From a candidate division Hyd24-12 bacterium UBA6080 (GTDB lineage Bacteria; Fermentibacterota; Fermentibacteria; Fermentibacterales; JCC-6): DNA of 64,000 nucleotides. This document shows, one piece after another, positions 41,833-50,842 of this stretch (positions within the stretch are counted from its first letter, which is position 1; every line of letters begins with the position of its first letter). Position numbers and translations under genes: made by a program. The notes below the pieces were generated by a model. That model was not told the DNA's origin. It saw only the letters and a program-made list of their open reading frames with translations, and did no database searches. Location: the NCBI GenBank assembly GCA_002436025.1, contig DIXM01000003.1, forward strand, positions 124,001 through 188,000, given 5' to 3'.

Positions 41833-43272
41833 ATGAGCGGAGGCAACTCAACACAATCAGGTTGCGTGGGAGCATGGAAGTCTCAACCAGGACGCAGCAG
41901 ACTTCAACGCAGGGTGTGTTCCGACGGCTATCTGGGCGAATTTCCCTACGCAGGCGTTGTTGTTGTCGCCGAGGGGCTGAACCCCGATGACGATCCTTCA
42001 TCCGAGATCGCAGTAAACACGGTTCGTGACGTTTTTGCCGAGGGTGTTGCCTACGGTATCGAGGAAGCCCTGGCTGACGCTCTCCGGGAAGCGGCCGACA
42101 TCATCCGCAAAAATGGTCACAGCGGCTGCAGCGTCGCTGCAGTGGCATTCTGCGGCACGCATGCCTGGTTCGCCTCGACCGGCGCCTGCCGGATACTCAA
42201 GTACGATGAAGATACGGTTTCCATCCTGGCCGCGGACTGCTCCGAAGCCGAGGCATCCGGGGTCGGGAGAGACCACCCCGAATACTCCCGCCGAATAAGG
42301 GACCTGTCACACTGGCTGGGCGGCGAGGGGAACCACATCATCACCGGCCACGCCCGCATCAACCCCGGCGCCGTCGTGCTGACGGCTACCCCCGGCGTCT
42401 GGATGCACCTCCGCGAAGGCGCACTGAAGCGGGGCACGGGGAAGAACATCGACGGCTGGCTCACCGCCCTTGTCCGGGAGAGCCGGGTAGCATACAGAAG
42501 GCAGGGCGGGGCGGTTGCCGCTGCCAGCTGCCATTCGGGAAGCGGTATGCGCATTCCGGTCATTCCCTTCGTGGCGGTTGCGGTAATGGTCGTTCTGGGA
42601 GTTCTTCTGGCGTCCGGTGTTTTCGATTCCCGCAAACCGGAGGACGGCGATGAGGGCAACCTGTTCTCAACCCCTGATTCTTCGACCGAGGTCGTTATGC
42701 CGCTTCAACAGGATTCATCCTCTTCACGCTTCTGGAGTTATGCCCGCATCAGGGACATGGTTGCCGACTCCACCCGGACCGTGCCCGACATTTCGACAGA
42801 CCTTCCTCTGGGCGCGGTTCTCGCCGGCGGCGACTCCACTCTCTTTTCCCCCGATACATTCGCCCTGGCTGTCAACCCGGCCCCCGACATGCAGTGGGAG
42901 AACTTCCAGCCCGGCATCTACCCGCTCGCGGGCGATACCACTGCCGTGTTCCTGGCCGAGCTCCTTCGGGCCAGGAACCCCGAGCTTTCGGTCATACCCC
43001 TCTCCACCATCGTAACGGTGAGGGAGGAGGGGGTTGCCGATGCGGCCGCATGGCTCAGGACCCTTCCGGCCGCCCAGGCGGCCGGCGTTGGTGTGGTCGT
43101 GGAAACCACGAGCAGCGTTGCGGGAGGTGCTCAGTGGATCCGCAGCTTCCCCGTGTTCATCAACGGGAACAGGGAGAACCAGGCTTTGTCCGGGGGTTTT
43201 CTGGGGGATTCCATTCCGGGGATCCCATCCGTGAGGAACGGCTCCTGCTACAGACTCCTGATCATTCCCTGA
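41833..43272 (+). CDS. Membrane protein with N-terminal PP2C-like domain
   Basis: A 479-residue protein. Residues ~30-235 look like a degenerate PP2C phosphatase: GHSGCSVAAVAFCGTHAWFASTGACRIL resembles the GTAxxxALV.......ANVGDSRAYL region, but the metal-binding DGHGG-type motif is not clear. One membrane helix follows (VIPFVAVAVMVVLGVLLASGVF, ~240-262), then a ~215-residue extracytoplasmic part with no recognised fold. It may be a phosphatase-like sensor. The start ATG 41833 has only a weak GGGG upstream. It lies between tRNA-Ala and the SRP RNA. Confidence 0.62.
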   Translation: MSGGNSTQSGCVGAWKSQPGRSRLQRRVCSDGYLGEFPYAGVVVVAEGLNPDDDPSSEIAVNTVRDVFAEGVAYGIEEALADALREAADIIRKNGHSGCSVAAVAFCGTHAWFASTGACRILKYDEDTVSILAADCSEAEASGVGRDHPEYSRRIRDLSHWLGGEGNHIITGHARINPGAVVLTATPGVWMHLREGALKRGTGKNIDGWLTALVRESRVAYRRQGGAVAAASCHSGSGMRIPVIPFVAVAVMVVLGVLLASGVFDSRKPEDGDEGNLFSTPDSSTEVVMPLQQDSSSSRFWSYARIRDMVADSTRTVPDISTDLPLGAVLAGGDSTLFSPDTFALAVNPAPDMQWENFQPGIYPLAGDTTAVFLAELLRARNPELSVIPLSTIVTVREEGVADAAAWLRTLPAAQAAGVGVVVETTSSVAGGAQWIRSFPVFINGNRENQALSGGFLGDSIPGIPSVRNGSCYRLLIIP

Positions 43273-43298
43273 CCGGTTTTACCCGTTTTCTGTATATT
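43269..43298 (+). promoter_or_regulatory. Promoter of SRP RNA
   Basis: CTGACC (43269-43274), 18 bases, TATATT (43293-43298). It begins at the stop of the PP2C-like gene. An 8-bp hairpin (CCGGTTCC/GGAATCGG, 43311-43328) lies between it and the mature RNA, likely part of a precursor. Confidence 0.65.
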
Positions 43299-43333
43299 CA
43301 CCCCCGCTGCCGGTTCCAAGGAATCGGTGGCGG

Positions 43334-43455
43334 CACCCGGGCATACGGAAGCGGGGCCCGCGCGGCGGAAGCCCGCGAACCCGGTCAGGGCCGGAAGGCA
43401 GCAGCCGTAAGCGGTGTCCTTCGGGTGACGCGGCCACCCCGTTTCCGCCCGGGTG
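43334..43455 (+). ncRNA. ffs: Signal recognition particle RNA (4.5S, small type)
   Basis: The conserved SRP54-binding apex is visible as GGTCAGGGCCGGAAGGCAGC and the tail CAGCCGTAAGCGG. The ends pair as expected for the long rod: CACCCGGGC (43334-43342) with GCCCGGGTG (43447-43455), followed inward by GGAAGCGGGG with CCCCGTTTCC. The length (~122 bases) is that of small bacterial SRP RNA. It lies directly upstream of dnaX, as in many genomes. Ends are approximate. Confidence 0.88.
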
Positions 43456-43506
43456 TTCCATGTTACGCATGATCCCCTCTTCCCCCTCCTTCGAAGGGAG
43501 AGCCGC

Positions 43507-44865
43507 ATGAGCTACCTTGTCTTCGCCAGAAAGTGGCGCCCCCAGACCTTTTCTGAAGTGGCCGCGCAGGAGCACATTACGGTGACCCTCCAGAATGCCA
43601 TCGCCTCCGGCAGGGCCGGTCACGCTTACCTTTTTTCGGGTCCCCGGGGCGTGGGGAAGACAACGACGGCCCGAATCCTTGCCAAGGGCCTCAACTGTGA
43701 AAAGGGACCCACCCCGGACCCGTGCCTTGTCTGCCCGTCCTGCCTTCAGATAACCGCCGGGACTCATCTCGACGTGCTGGAGATCGACGGCGCAAGCAAC
43801 AGGGGTATCGACGAGATCCGCGACCTCAGGGAAAAAGCCCGTTACGCTGCCGCCGGAGGGGGCTACAAGGTATACATCATCGACGAGGTGCACATGCTCA
43901 CGAAGGAAGCCTTCAACGCCCTGTTGAAGACACTGGAGGAGCCGCCCGAAAAGGTCGTTTTCATCTTTGCCACCACCGAACCCCGGAAGGTTCCTGCCAC
44001 AATTCTCAGCCGCTGCCAGAGGTTCGACTTCCGCCGCATTCCGTTCCGCGTAATGGCCGACTACATCTCCACCGAAGCCGCGGGCGAGGGCATAACCGTG
44101 AGCAGGGACGCCCTTGGCCTTGTTTGCAGGGCATCGGGCGGAAGCATGAGGGATGCCCTTTCACTGATGGACCAGCTCGTGAGCTTCGCCGGGCGCGACA
44201 TCACCTCCGAAACGGTTTCCAAACTACTTGGCCTTGTCGAGTCCGACCTCCTGGCGGGGATCGCCAGGGCTATACTCACCGCCAACCCCTCCACCGCCCT
44301 CGACCTTTTGGAAGAGGCTTCCCTGAGGGGCTACAGCATTGAGGAGTTCAACGAGGCCTTCTCCCTTTTTGTGAGGAACATGATGCTCGCTGCCACCGGA
44401 GCTGAGAAGGGGATAGTCGACCTCTCCGAGGGCGAGATGGACCTTGTCAGGTCATGCGTGGCGGGGGTGCCCGACATCGCCGTTCTGAACGTTCTTCGGA
44501 TCATGGCCGCCGCGTCCGCTCAGATCAGGGAGGGGGCCGATCCCCGCATAACGATCGAAGGCGCCCTTCTGACGGCTTCGAGGCTTTCCAGCGTTTTTGA
44601 CCTCAGCCACCTTCCCCAGGTCAAGGTCAGCCCCCCGGCGGCGGCTGTTCCTCGGGAAGAGGCTGCTTCTATTGAGATCACGACGGCGGTTGCGCCGCCT
44701 GCGGCCACTCCCTTGCCTGAAGGCTCGCAGACCGAAATCCCGCGCGCTGCTCAAGGTCCCGATGATTCGAAGAGGGTAAGGGAAAACGAAGATATAAAGG
44801 AGATAGCCGGGTTGTTCGACCTGATTCCCGAGCCGGGTGGAGAAGGAGTTCGCGGTGAACCGTAA
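43507..44865 (+). CDS. dnaX: DNA polymerase III subunit gamma/tau
   Basis: The clamp-loader ATPase. The 452 residues contain the Walker A loop SGPRGVGKTTTA, a zinc-binding Cys cluster (CEKGPTPDPCLVCPSC), DEVHML (Walker B) and SRC (sensor I). The C-terminal domain is short (ending at about 452 against 643 in E. coli), so tau-type contacts to DnaB and alpha are probably reduced, and no slippery A-run for gamma is seen. ATG 43507 was chosen because GGGAG is ~7 bases upstream and MSYLVFARKWRPQTF is the family start. Confidence 0.95.
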   Translation: MSYLVFARKWRPQTFSEVAAQEHITVTLQNAIASGRAGHAYLFSGPRGVGKTTTARILAKGLNCEKGPTPDPCLVCPSCLQITAGTHLDVLEIDGASNRGIDEIRDLREKARYAAAGGGYKVYIIDEVHMLTKEAFNALLKTLEEPPEKVVFIFATTEPRKVPATILSRCQRFDFRRIPFRVMADYISTEAAGEGITVSRDALGLVCRASGGSMRDALSLMDQLVSFAGRDITSETVSKLLGLVESDLLAGIARAILTANPSTALDLLEEASLRGYSIEEFNEAFSLFVRNMMLAATGAEKGIVDLSEGEMDLVRSCVAGVPDIAVLNVLRIMAAASAQIREGADPRITIEGALLTASRLSSVFDLSHLPQVKVSPPAAAVPREEAASIEITTAVAPPAATPLPEGSQTEIPRAAQGPDDSKRVRENEDIKEIAGLFDLIPEPGGEGVRGEP

Positions 44866-45169
44866 GATGAGGGACATGATGGCTCAGGCCCAGAAGATGC
44901 AGTCAGGCATGGTCAGGGCACAGGAGGAGTTGGCAGCCGCCACTGTGGAAGGCACTTCAGGCGGCGGCATGGTAACGGCGGTCGTGAATGGCCAGGGCGA
45001 ACTGCAGGGCATCCGCATCTCGCCTGATGCCGTGGACCCCTCCGATGTTGAGATGCTCGAGGACCTCGTCCTCGCAGCGGTTCAGGACGCCGTGGGGAAA
45101 AGCAGGGAGCTGGCCCACGAAAAGATGCAGGGGCTGGGTATTCCCTCGGGCCTGGGTGACCTTTTTTGA
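44855..45169 (+). CDS. ybaB: YbaB/EbfC nucleoid-associated protein
   Basis: A 104-residue homodimeric DNA-binding protein: MRDMMAQAQKMQSGM helix, GGGMVTAVVNGQGEL strands, then a helix. GTG 44855 (AAGGAG 6 bases upstream) is preferred over GTG 44837. It overlaps dnaX by 11 bases and recR by 4, the conserved dnaX-ybaB-recR order. Confidence 0.93.
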   Translation: MNRKMRDMMAQAQKMQSGMVRAQEELAAATVEGTSGGGMVTAVVNGQGELQGIRISPDAVDPSDVEMLEDLVLAAVQDAVGKSRELAHEKMQGLGIPSGLGDLF

Positions 45170-45753
45170 GCGGTTCCCCGGTCGACCGCCTGTCCGACGC
45201 CCTTTCAAAGCTCCCCGGAATAGGCAGGAAAACAGCCCTCAGGCTGGCCTTTTCTCTTGTTGACAACAGGGAGCTTTCCGAGGAGCTTGCGTCGGTCCTC
45301 TCCGAGACTGCCCGGAACGTTCACGAATGCCCTCTCTGCAGGAACCTTACACTTGAAGAGACCTGTGAGATATGCCGGAACACCTCAAGGGCCAGTTCCA
45401 TCTGCGTTGTCCACACCTCGGCCGACCAGCGGTCAATCGAAGACACGGGGCTTTTCAGGGGAACCTACTTCGTTCTCCACGGAAGCCTTGCTCCCCTTGA
45501 CGGCATCGGACCTCGTGAACTGGGCATCCCGGCCCTTCTTGAAAGGGTTCGCGCAACCGGGGCCCAGGAGGTGATCCTTGCGCTTGACTCAACGACCGAG
45601 GGCGAAGCCACCTGCGCCTACATCGCCCGTGCCCTCGAAGGCCTTTCCGTCCCCGTGACCCGTCTTGCCAGGGGGCTCCCGCCGGGAGCCTTGGTGGAGT
45701 ACGCCGATTCCCTCACCCTCACCCAGGCGCTGAAGGGGAGAAGCCGGGTCTGA
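45166..45753 (+). CDS. recR: Recombination protein RecR
   Basis: RecR acts with RecO and RecF to load RecA on gaps. The 195 residues have the helix-hairpin-helix start (LSKLPGIGRKTALRLAF), a four-Cys zinc finger (CPLCRNLTLEETCEIC) and a Toprim domain (LHGSLAPLDGIGPRELGI; EVILALDSTTEGEATCAY). The TTG start overlaps ybaB (TTGA). Confidence 0.95.
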   Translation: MSGSPVDRLSDALSKLPGIGRKTALRLAFSLVDNRELSEELASVLSETARNVHECPLCRNLTLEETCEICRNTSRASSICVVHTSADQRSIEDTGLFRGTYFVLHGSLAPLDGIGPRELGIPALLERVRATGAQEVILALDSTTEGEATCAYIARALEGLSVPVTRLARGLPPGALVEYADSLTLTQALKGRSRV

Positions 45754-46322
45754 TGGGCATGAACTGGCCCAACAGGCTCACTGTGGCACGCATGATCATG
45801 GCCCCGGTCTTCATGGGGCTTCTTCTGTCGGACAGCCCGGGTTGCCGCTACGCTGCTTTCGTGGTGTTTCTTGTGGCGAGCCTTACCGACTTCGTCGACG
45901 GCCACCTGGCAAGAAGATATGGTTGGGTCTCCAATCTCGGCAAGTTCCTTGATCCACTAGCCGACAAGCTTCTTGTGAGCCTGGCCTTCATCGGACTGGC
46001 GCAGCTTGCCCTGGTGCCCGTCTGGGCGGTCTACGCGGTCGTGGGAAGGGAGCTTCTCGTGACCGGCCTCAGGTCCATCGCAGCGTACGCCGGCGTGCTC
46101 ATCCTGCCCTCCCGTCTCGGAAAGCTCAAGGCAGTGCTTCAAATGGGTGTCGTGCTGTTCTACCTTCTCGCCGTGGTGATGGAGACGAGAGGCTCGGCAT
46201 TCTCCCGGGGCACGATGAACGCTGCCTACTGGGTGCTTGTCCTGTCGGTGGTCATCACCCTTGTCTCGGGGCTTCATTACCTCTGGCTCAACCGGCGCGT
46301 CGTTGGAAGGCTGGGGCTGTGA
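45753..46322 (+). CDS. pgsA: CDP-diacylglycerol-glycerol-3-phosphate 3-phosphatidyltransferase
   Basis: The enzyme makes phosphatidylglycerophosphate at the membrane. The 189 residues have the CDP-alcohol motif DFVDGHLARRYGWVSNLGKF with LDPLADK, and a family-type start NWPNRLTVARM. pgpA, the next enzyme of the pathway, overlaps by 4 bases, so two consecutive steps to phosphatidylglycerol are adjacent. Confidence 0.94.
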   Translation: MGMNWPNRLTVARMIMAPVFMGLLLSDSPGCRYAAFVVFLVASLTDFVDGHLARRYGWVSNLGKFLDPLADKLLVSLAFIGLAQLALVPVWAVYAVVGRELLVTGLRSIAAYAGVLILPSRLGKLKAVLQMGVVLFYLLAVVMETRGSAFSRGTMNAAYWVLVLSVVITLVSGLHYLWLNRRVVGRLGL

Positions 46323-46774
46323 GAAGCTTCAGGGACTTCGCCGGGGCGGCTCTGGCCACAAGCCTTGGAACGGGCTTTTTCCCCTTTGCCCCGGGCACCG
46401 TGGGAAGCATTCTTGCCGCGGTGGTATTTGCGTTCGTCGGCCGTGGCCGTCCTTTTCTGCTGGTCCCCATCATCGCGCTGGCCTGGATTGGCTGCCACAG
46501 CGGCAGGCGTCTCTGGGGAAAAGACCCATCCAGGGTGAACATCGACGAGTTCGCCGGGTGCTGGGTGGCCTGCATGGCGTCGCCAGCGGGATGGGGTTTG
46601 TATGGTATCACTGCCGCCCTGGCGCTCTTCAGGGTGATGGACATCGCAAAACCATGGCCTGTTTCCCTTCTGGACAGGATTGACTCACCCTTTGGTATCC
46701 TGGCCGACGACATCGCCGCCGGTCTTATCGCCGCGGCCCTCATTTTCGGGGCCGGAGCGGTCCTGCCATGGTGA
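46319..46774 (+). CDS. pgpA: Phosphatidylglycerophosphatase A
   Basis: PgpA dephosphorylates phosphatidylglycerophosphate to phosphatidylglycerol. The 151-residue membrane protein shows GTGFFPFAPGTVGS, NIDEFAGCW and DIAKPWPVS, and ILADDIAAG near the end. The start is a GTG within pgsA's stop (GTGA). Confidence 0.93.
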   Translation: MRSFRDFAGAALATSLGTGFFPFAPGTVGSILAAVVFAFVGRGRPFLLVPIIALAWIGCHSGRRLWGKDPSRVNIDEFAGCWVACMASPAGWGLYGITAALALFRVMDIAKPWPVSLLDRIDSPFGILADDIAAGLIAAALIFGAGAVLPW

Positions 46775-47985
46775 GGCCCATTCGGGCGGCGCTTCTCGCA
46801 GTTGGGAACGAGCTTCTCTCGGGCCGTACCCGTGATGTGAACCTGCATTTTCTTGGCGGATCCCTTAACCGATGGGGACTTCCCCTGACTGAAGCCAGGG
46901 TCGTTCGTGACGATCTTGAAGAGATTGCCGCTGCCGTTCGTGAGCTGCTTCTTCCCGGAACCCTGCTGGTCACGACCGGCGGCCTGGGTCCCACATCCGA
47001 CGACATCACGCTCGAGGGCATTGCACGTGCTCTTGGTCTTCCACTGCGCGATTGCCCGGCGGCAGCCGGCCTGATCACGGGTCGTTACAGCAGTCTGGGC
47101 GAGAAGGTGCCCGAGGGGGCCCTGAAGCAGGCGGTACTGCCCGAGGGCTCGGTTCCGGTCAGGAACCCCGCCGGCGTGGCTCCCGGTGTTGTTCTTACAG
47201 CTCTCGGCGGAGTTCTCATATCACTTCCGGGTGTTCCCCATGAAGTACGTGAGCTTTTTCACAGTTGTCTGTCCGTTGCCGGGATCGTGGAAACGGGCGC
47301 TTCAGGGTTCCATGTGCGCACCTGGGGCATACGCGAGGGCGACCTTTTCAACACCCTCAGGCCGCTCCAGGACAAATACGGTCTTTCCCCGGCATACCTT
47401 CCCTCCCCGGGCAGGGTCGACCTCGGCTTCGACGGTCCGGGAGCCCCCGGGTTCAGGGATACGGTGGTGTCACTCCTCGGTCGCAGGGTCTATTCACTCG
47501 AGCAGGACCGGACACTGGAAGAGGTACTTGGGATCGAGCTCAAATCCAGGGGGCTTGTGGTGGCCACTGCCGAGTCCTGTACGGGGGGGCTTGTCTCTGC
47601 GGGGCTCACGGGAGTTCCGGGAGCATCGGAATGGTTTGCCGGGGGGGTCTCGGTCTACTCAAACGCATCGAAAACGCGCCTTCTGGGTATTCCTGAACAG
47701 CTCATCAGGGCCAGGGGAGCGGTGAGCGGTGATGTCGCCCTGGCCATGGCCCTCGGTGTCCGTGATGCCTTCGGCGCAGACTGCGGCATTTCTGTGACTG
47801 GAATCGCAGGCCCAGCCGGCGGTACTCCGGAAAAACCGGTCGGGACAGTGTGGATCGCCGCATGCAGCGGACCCCGGACCGTCTCGGGAACCTGGCGGTT
47901 CGGAGGTACCCGTGACACGGTGAGGCTTGCGGCGGTTTCCTCTGCTCTGGGTGTTCTGCTTCAGCTTCTCAGGGAAGACCGGTGA
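46768..47985 (+). CDS. cinA: CinA family protein (nicotinamide-nucleotide amidase/ADP-ribose pyrophosphatase type)
   Basis: The 405 residues hold the N-terminal COG1058/MoaB-like domain (AVGNELLSGRTRDVN; TTGGLGPTSDDIT) and the C-terminal PncC domain (ATAESCTGGLVSAGLT; GISVTGIAGPAGGTPEKPVGTVW). Such proteins process NAD breakdown products; in many bacteria the gene lies next to recA, as here. It overlaps pgpA by 7 bases. Confidence 0.94.
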   Translation: MVRPIRAALLAVGNELLSGRTRDVNLHFLGGSLNRWGLPLTEARVVRDDLEEIAAAVRELLLPGTLLVTTGGLGPTSDDITLEGIARALGLPLRDCPAAAGLITGRYSSLGEKVPEGALKQAVLPEGSVPVRNPAGVAPGVVLTALGGVLISLPGVPHEVRELFHSCLSVAGIVETGASGFHVRTWGIREGDLFNTLRPLQDKYGLSPAYLPSPGRVDLGFDGPGAPGFRDTVVSLLGRRVYSLEQDRTLEEVLGIELKSRGLVVATAESCTGGLVSAGLTGVPGASEWFAGGVSVYSNASKTRLLGIPEQLIRARGAVSGDVALAMALGVRDAFGADCGISVTGIAGPAGGTPEKPVGTVWIAACSGPRTVSGTWRFGGTRDTVRLAAVSSALGVLLQLLREDR

Positions 47986-48476
47986 GGTTGTTTTCTGCCC
48001 TGCTCCTGCCCCGGAATGCCCTCGATGCCCTCGAGGCATGGTATCCGCAGGTTCTCGCCAACCGTCCGGGAACACGCCGTGTCCGCCGTGAGAACCTTCA
48101 TCTGACGCTCAGGTTTTTCGGTGAGTTCCCCCCGGGAGATGCCCTCAGGATCCTTGATGACGCATGGTCCTCTCACGGTGCCCTTCCCCTCGAGTTCAAT
48201 CTCACGAAAACGGGTTGCTTCAATGACAGCGCGGTCTGGGTGGGAGGCAGCTTCAGCCCCGGGGTCGGCAGACTCGCGGAAGCTGCGGGCAACCGGTCTT
48301 TCGTGCCCCACATAACCATCGCCAGGCTTTCCGGCGGGTGTCCCCCCGCACTGCCCCCTGTTCCTTCAGGCGTTTCCGGGCTTCTTGACGGGATGGCCCT
48401 GTTCGAAAGCACGCTCACACCCCGGGGGCCGTTGTACCGGGTGCTTTCCCGATGGGTGGCGGGGGGCTTGCCATGA
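47982..48476 (+). CDS. thpR: RNA 2',3'-cyclic phosphodiesterase
   Basis: A 164-residue 2H phosphoesterase: HLTLRFFG and HITIARLS are the two HxTx active-site motifs. It opens 2',3'-cyclic phosphates in RNA. The start GTG overlaps cinA. The recA promoter begins inside its last codons. Confidence 0.92.
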   Translation: MRLFSALLLPRNALDALEAWYPQVLANRPGTRRVRRENLHLTLRFFGEFPPGDALRILDDAWSSHGALPLEFNLTKTGCFNDSAVWVGGSFSPGVGRLAEAAGNRSFVPHITIARLSGGCPPALPPVPSGVSGLLDGMALFESTLTPRGPLYRVLSRWVAGGLP

Positions 48477-48496
48477 GAACAGATGTTTACTATTTT
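48468..48496 (+). promoter_or_regulatory. recA promoter
   Basis: TTGCCA (48468-48473), 17 bases, TATTTT (48491-48496), starting within the end of thpR. The leader to ATG 48558 is about 55 bases. A LexA-like box fills the spacer. Confidence 0.7.
48476..48489 (+). promoter_or_regulatory. Putative LexA operator
   Basis: GAAC-AGAT-GTTT, centred between the -35 and -10 boxes of the recA promoter. It differs in one base from the GAAC-N4-GTTC core of Bacillus-type SOS boxes. Bound LexA would block the promoter. Confidence 0.55.
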
Positions 48497-48557
48497 CGGG
48501 CTGTGGCTTGAGACCGTCCCCTTTACAGGGTCACCTTAACTAATGAAAGGTGTTGCC

Positions 48558-49613
48558 ATGAGCAAACAGGAGGATTCATCACAGGAGAGGGCAAGGGCAC
48601 TCGACGCAGCCTTCCAGCAGATCCAGAAAAAATTCGGGCAGGGCGCCATCATGCGTCTGGGCGACAACACTTCCATGAAGGTCGACGTGATACCCACAGG
48701 CAGCATTCTGCTCGATGCGGCACTTGGCATCGGGGGCATCCCGCGGGGAAGGGCGATCGAAGTTTTCGGTGCGGAAAGCAGCGGCAAGACAACCCTGGCC
48801 CTTCACATGCTGGCCCAGGCCCAGGCTGCCGGTGGCGAAGTGGCATTCATCGACGCCGAACACGCCCTCGACCCCGACTACGCCCAGAAGCTTGGGCTCA
48901 ACATCGACAGGCTTCTCGTCGCACAACCCGAGACCGGCGAGCAGGCCCTTGAGATAACCGAAACGCTCGTTCGCTCCAACGCCATGGATGCCATCGTAAT
49001 AGATTCCGTCGCCGCCCTGGTTCCCAAGGCCGAGATCGAGGGCGAAATGGGCGACAGCCATGTGGGCCTTCAGGCAAGGCTCATGTCCCAGGCCCTCCGC
49101 AAGCTCACCGGGGCCGTCAGCAAGTCCCGCACCGTGGTCATCTTCATCAACCAGATCCGCATGAAGATAGGCGTCATGTTCGGCAACCCCGAAACCACAA
49201 GCGGCGGCCGGGCTCTCAAGTTCTACGCCAGCGTTAGGCTCGACGTCCGCCGGGTGGCATCCATCAAGAACGGCGAAGACGTGGTGGGCAGCCGCACACG
49301 CGTGAAGGTGGTTAAAAACAAGATGGCCCCCCCCTTCAAAGAGTGCGAATTCGACATTCTCCATGGGGAGGGCATCTCCCGCGAGGGCGAGCTTCTCGAC
49401 CTCGGCCTTGAGAGAAAGGTCATCACCCGCCGTGGAACCTGGTACTCAATGGGCGACCTCCAACTGGGCCAGGGCCGCGACAACTCACGCATCTATTTGA
49501 AAGACAACCCCGAGGTCACCCGGAAGCTCGACATCGAACTTCGCACGCTGCTCGGGCTTCCCCCTTCGGCCATAACCACGTCACCCGCCACCCCGGTCGC
49601 CCCGGCGGAATGA
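48558..49613 (+). CDS. recA: Recombinase RecA
   Basis: RecA forms filaments on single-stranded DNA and drives strand exchange and SOS induction. The 351 residues contain the Walker A loop [10 protein letters not shown], the family motif [14 protein letters not shown] and [23 protein letters not shown] 48558 is preferred to 48543, as AAAGGTG lies upstream. recX overlaps the stop by 4 bases. The SOS-box promoter upstream is consistent with DNA-damage control. Confidence 0.97.
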   Translation: MSKQEDSSQERARALDAAFQQIQKKFGQGAIMRLGDNTSMKVDVIPTGSILLDAALGIGGIPRGRAIEVFGAESSGKTTLALHMLAQAQAAGGEVAFIDAEHALDPDYAQKLGLNIDRLLVAQPETGEQALEITETLVRSNAMDAIVIDSVAALVPKAEIEGEMGDSHVGLQARLMSQALRKLTGAVSKSRTVVIFINQIRMKIGVMFGNPETTSGGRALKFYASVRLDVRRVASIKNGEDVVGSRTRVKVVKNKMAPPFKECEFDILHGEGISREGELLDLGLERKVITRRGTWYSMGDLQLGQGRDNSRIYLKDNPEVTRKLDIELRTLLGLPPSAITTSPATPVAPAE

Positions 49614-50209
49614 CCCTCACCGAGGTCCTTTCCGTCACACAGGCCCGCCGAGGCTGGGTGGTCGTCCGGCTCGAGGGGGAAGCGCTCCTTCTCCCCTCCG
49701 AAGCCGCTGAAGCGAACGGGCTGGTTTCCGGGCAGCTCATCGACGCCTCCGCGCTGCGCGATGAGGCAGAAGGGGCCCAGCTGTCCGATGCAAAGAGGTA
49801 CACCAACCGCTACCTGGCTCTGTCCGAGCGAAGCAGCGGGCAGCTCTCCACGAAACTGCGGGAGAGGGGCTACCTTTCCGGGGTCGTCACAGACTGCATG
49901 GCCTGGGCGCGCGAGTACGGTCTCATCGACGACCTCCGCTACGCCAGGGCCTTCGCCGCCTGTCACACGCTGGGAAGGGCCGGGCTCAAGGCCAGGCTCC
50001 GGGGCAAAGGTGTTGCCGAAAGCGCCATCACAACGGTTCTTTCCGAAACACCAGCCGGCGAATCCCCGGATTCGCTGGCTGTGCTGGTTAAACGCAGGTA
50101 CGGAAGCATTCCCGACCGCGAAACGGCAAGAAGGCGCGCTGCCGGGTGGCTTCTAAGAAGGGGTTTTCCGGCGGGGCTCATAGCCGCCGTTCTGGAGAAG
50201 GCGTTTTGA
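49610..50209 (+). CDS. recX: Regulatory protein RecX
   Basis: RecX limits RecA filament growth. The 199-residue protein is made of three-helix repeats ([53 protein letters not shown]). It is translated in overlap with recA (ATGA), so it shares the SOS control. The N-terminal ~55 residues are beta-rich. Confidence 0.9.
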   Translation: MTLTEVLSVTQARRGWVVVRLEGEALLLPSEAAEANGLVSGQLIDASALRDEAEGAQLSDAKRYTNRYLALSERSSGQLSTKLRERGYLSGVVTDCMAWAREYGLIDDLRYARAFAACHTLGRAGLKARLRGKGVAESAITTVLSETPAGESPDSLAVLVKRRYGSIPDRETARRRAAGWLLRRGFPAGLIAAVLEKAF

Positions 50210-50733
50210 AAAACCCGCACACCCGCTGGTTCTACACCGCCCTGGGGTGCAGGCTTACCGGTGCGCCCACTCCGCCTCCTCCGTCGGGCGTTCCCCGGTG
50301 CATGCACGATGCCCTGGCTCTTCCCCTTCCCCCGATCACACCCGGCGGCAGTTACCCCGGTGCCGAACTTTTGGGGAACCGGCGCAGACGCATCTACGGG
50401 GCAACCTGGGATGTGCTCAGGCCACTGGGCTTCAGCAGGCCGTGCCGTCTCGAACCCTGGCCGGGTGTCCAGCTCTTCCTTCCCTTTGTCAGGGCCGGTG
50501 TGGGCGTGATGCCCCAGGGGTTTTCCACCCGGATACCCCACGAGCTGCGGGGGCTGGCCCTCGCGGGCAAGGGCGTGGCCGCAGCCGTTCTGGGCGTAAG
50601 GCTCATTGTCGTGTGCGCAAGGGTCGAACCGCTGCCATGGGATCTCATCACAGCGGGCGGCGGAACTGCCTGCACGCCCGACACGCTTCCCCAAGCCCTT
50701 TACAAACTTGACTTTCCCGGCGGGTCGGAATAG
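50206..50733 (+). CDS. Conserved-position protein of unknown function
   Basis: A 175-residue protein starting at TTG 50206 within the recX stop (TTGA). It is Pro/Gly/Arg-rich (GAPTPPPPSGVPRC; LLGNRRRRIYGATW; GGSYPGAELLGN) with a Cys-poor hydrophobic middle (AGKGVAAAVLGVRLIVVCARVEP). I do not recognise the family. The rplM promoter starts in its last codons. It is probably real: codon use matches the neighbours and the overlap is tight. Confidence 0.6.
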   Translation: MKNPHTRWFYTALGCRLTGAPTPPPPSGVPRCMHDALALPLPPITPGGSYPGAELLGNRRRRIYGATWDVLRPLGFSRPCRLEPWPGVQLFLPFVRAGVGVMPQGFSTRIPHELRGLALAGKGVAAAVLGVRLIVVCARVEPLPWDLITAGGGTACTPDTLPQALYKLDFPGGSE

Positions 50734-50736
50734 ATT
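50708..50736 (+). promoter_or_regulatory. Promoter of rplM-rpsI
   Basis: TTGACT (50708-50713), 17 bases, TAGATT (50731-50736). The leader to the rplM start is ~100 bases and may hold a regulatory structure; none is clear. Confidence 0.75.
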
Positions 50737-50842
50737 AGCCGTCCCTTCACCTGAACAGTGCAAGCCCACTCAGGGTGAGGGCATGTTGTTGTTTTGTATT
50801 AGTTGGTACCATAGAGAAACAGCCCTTTTCGGAGGTAGAACC

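Noticed and set aside
43307..43333. The hairpin before the SRP RNA as an Alu-type domain
   Set aside because: It is only 8 bp and does not pair with the 3' end; the RNA is of the small type without an Alu domain.
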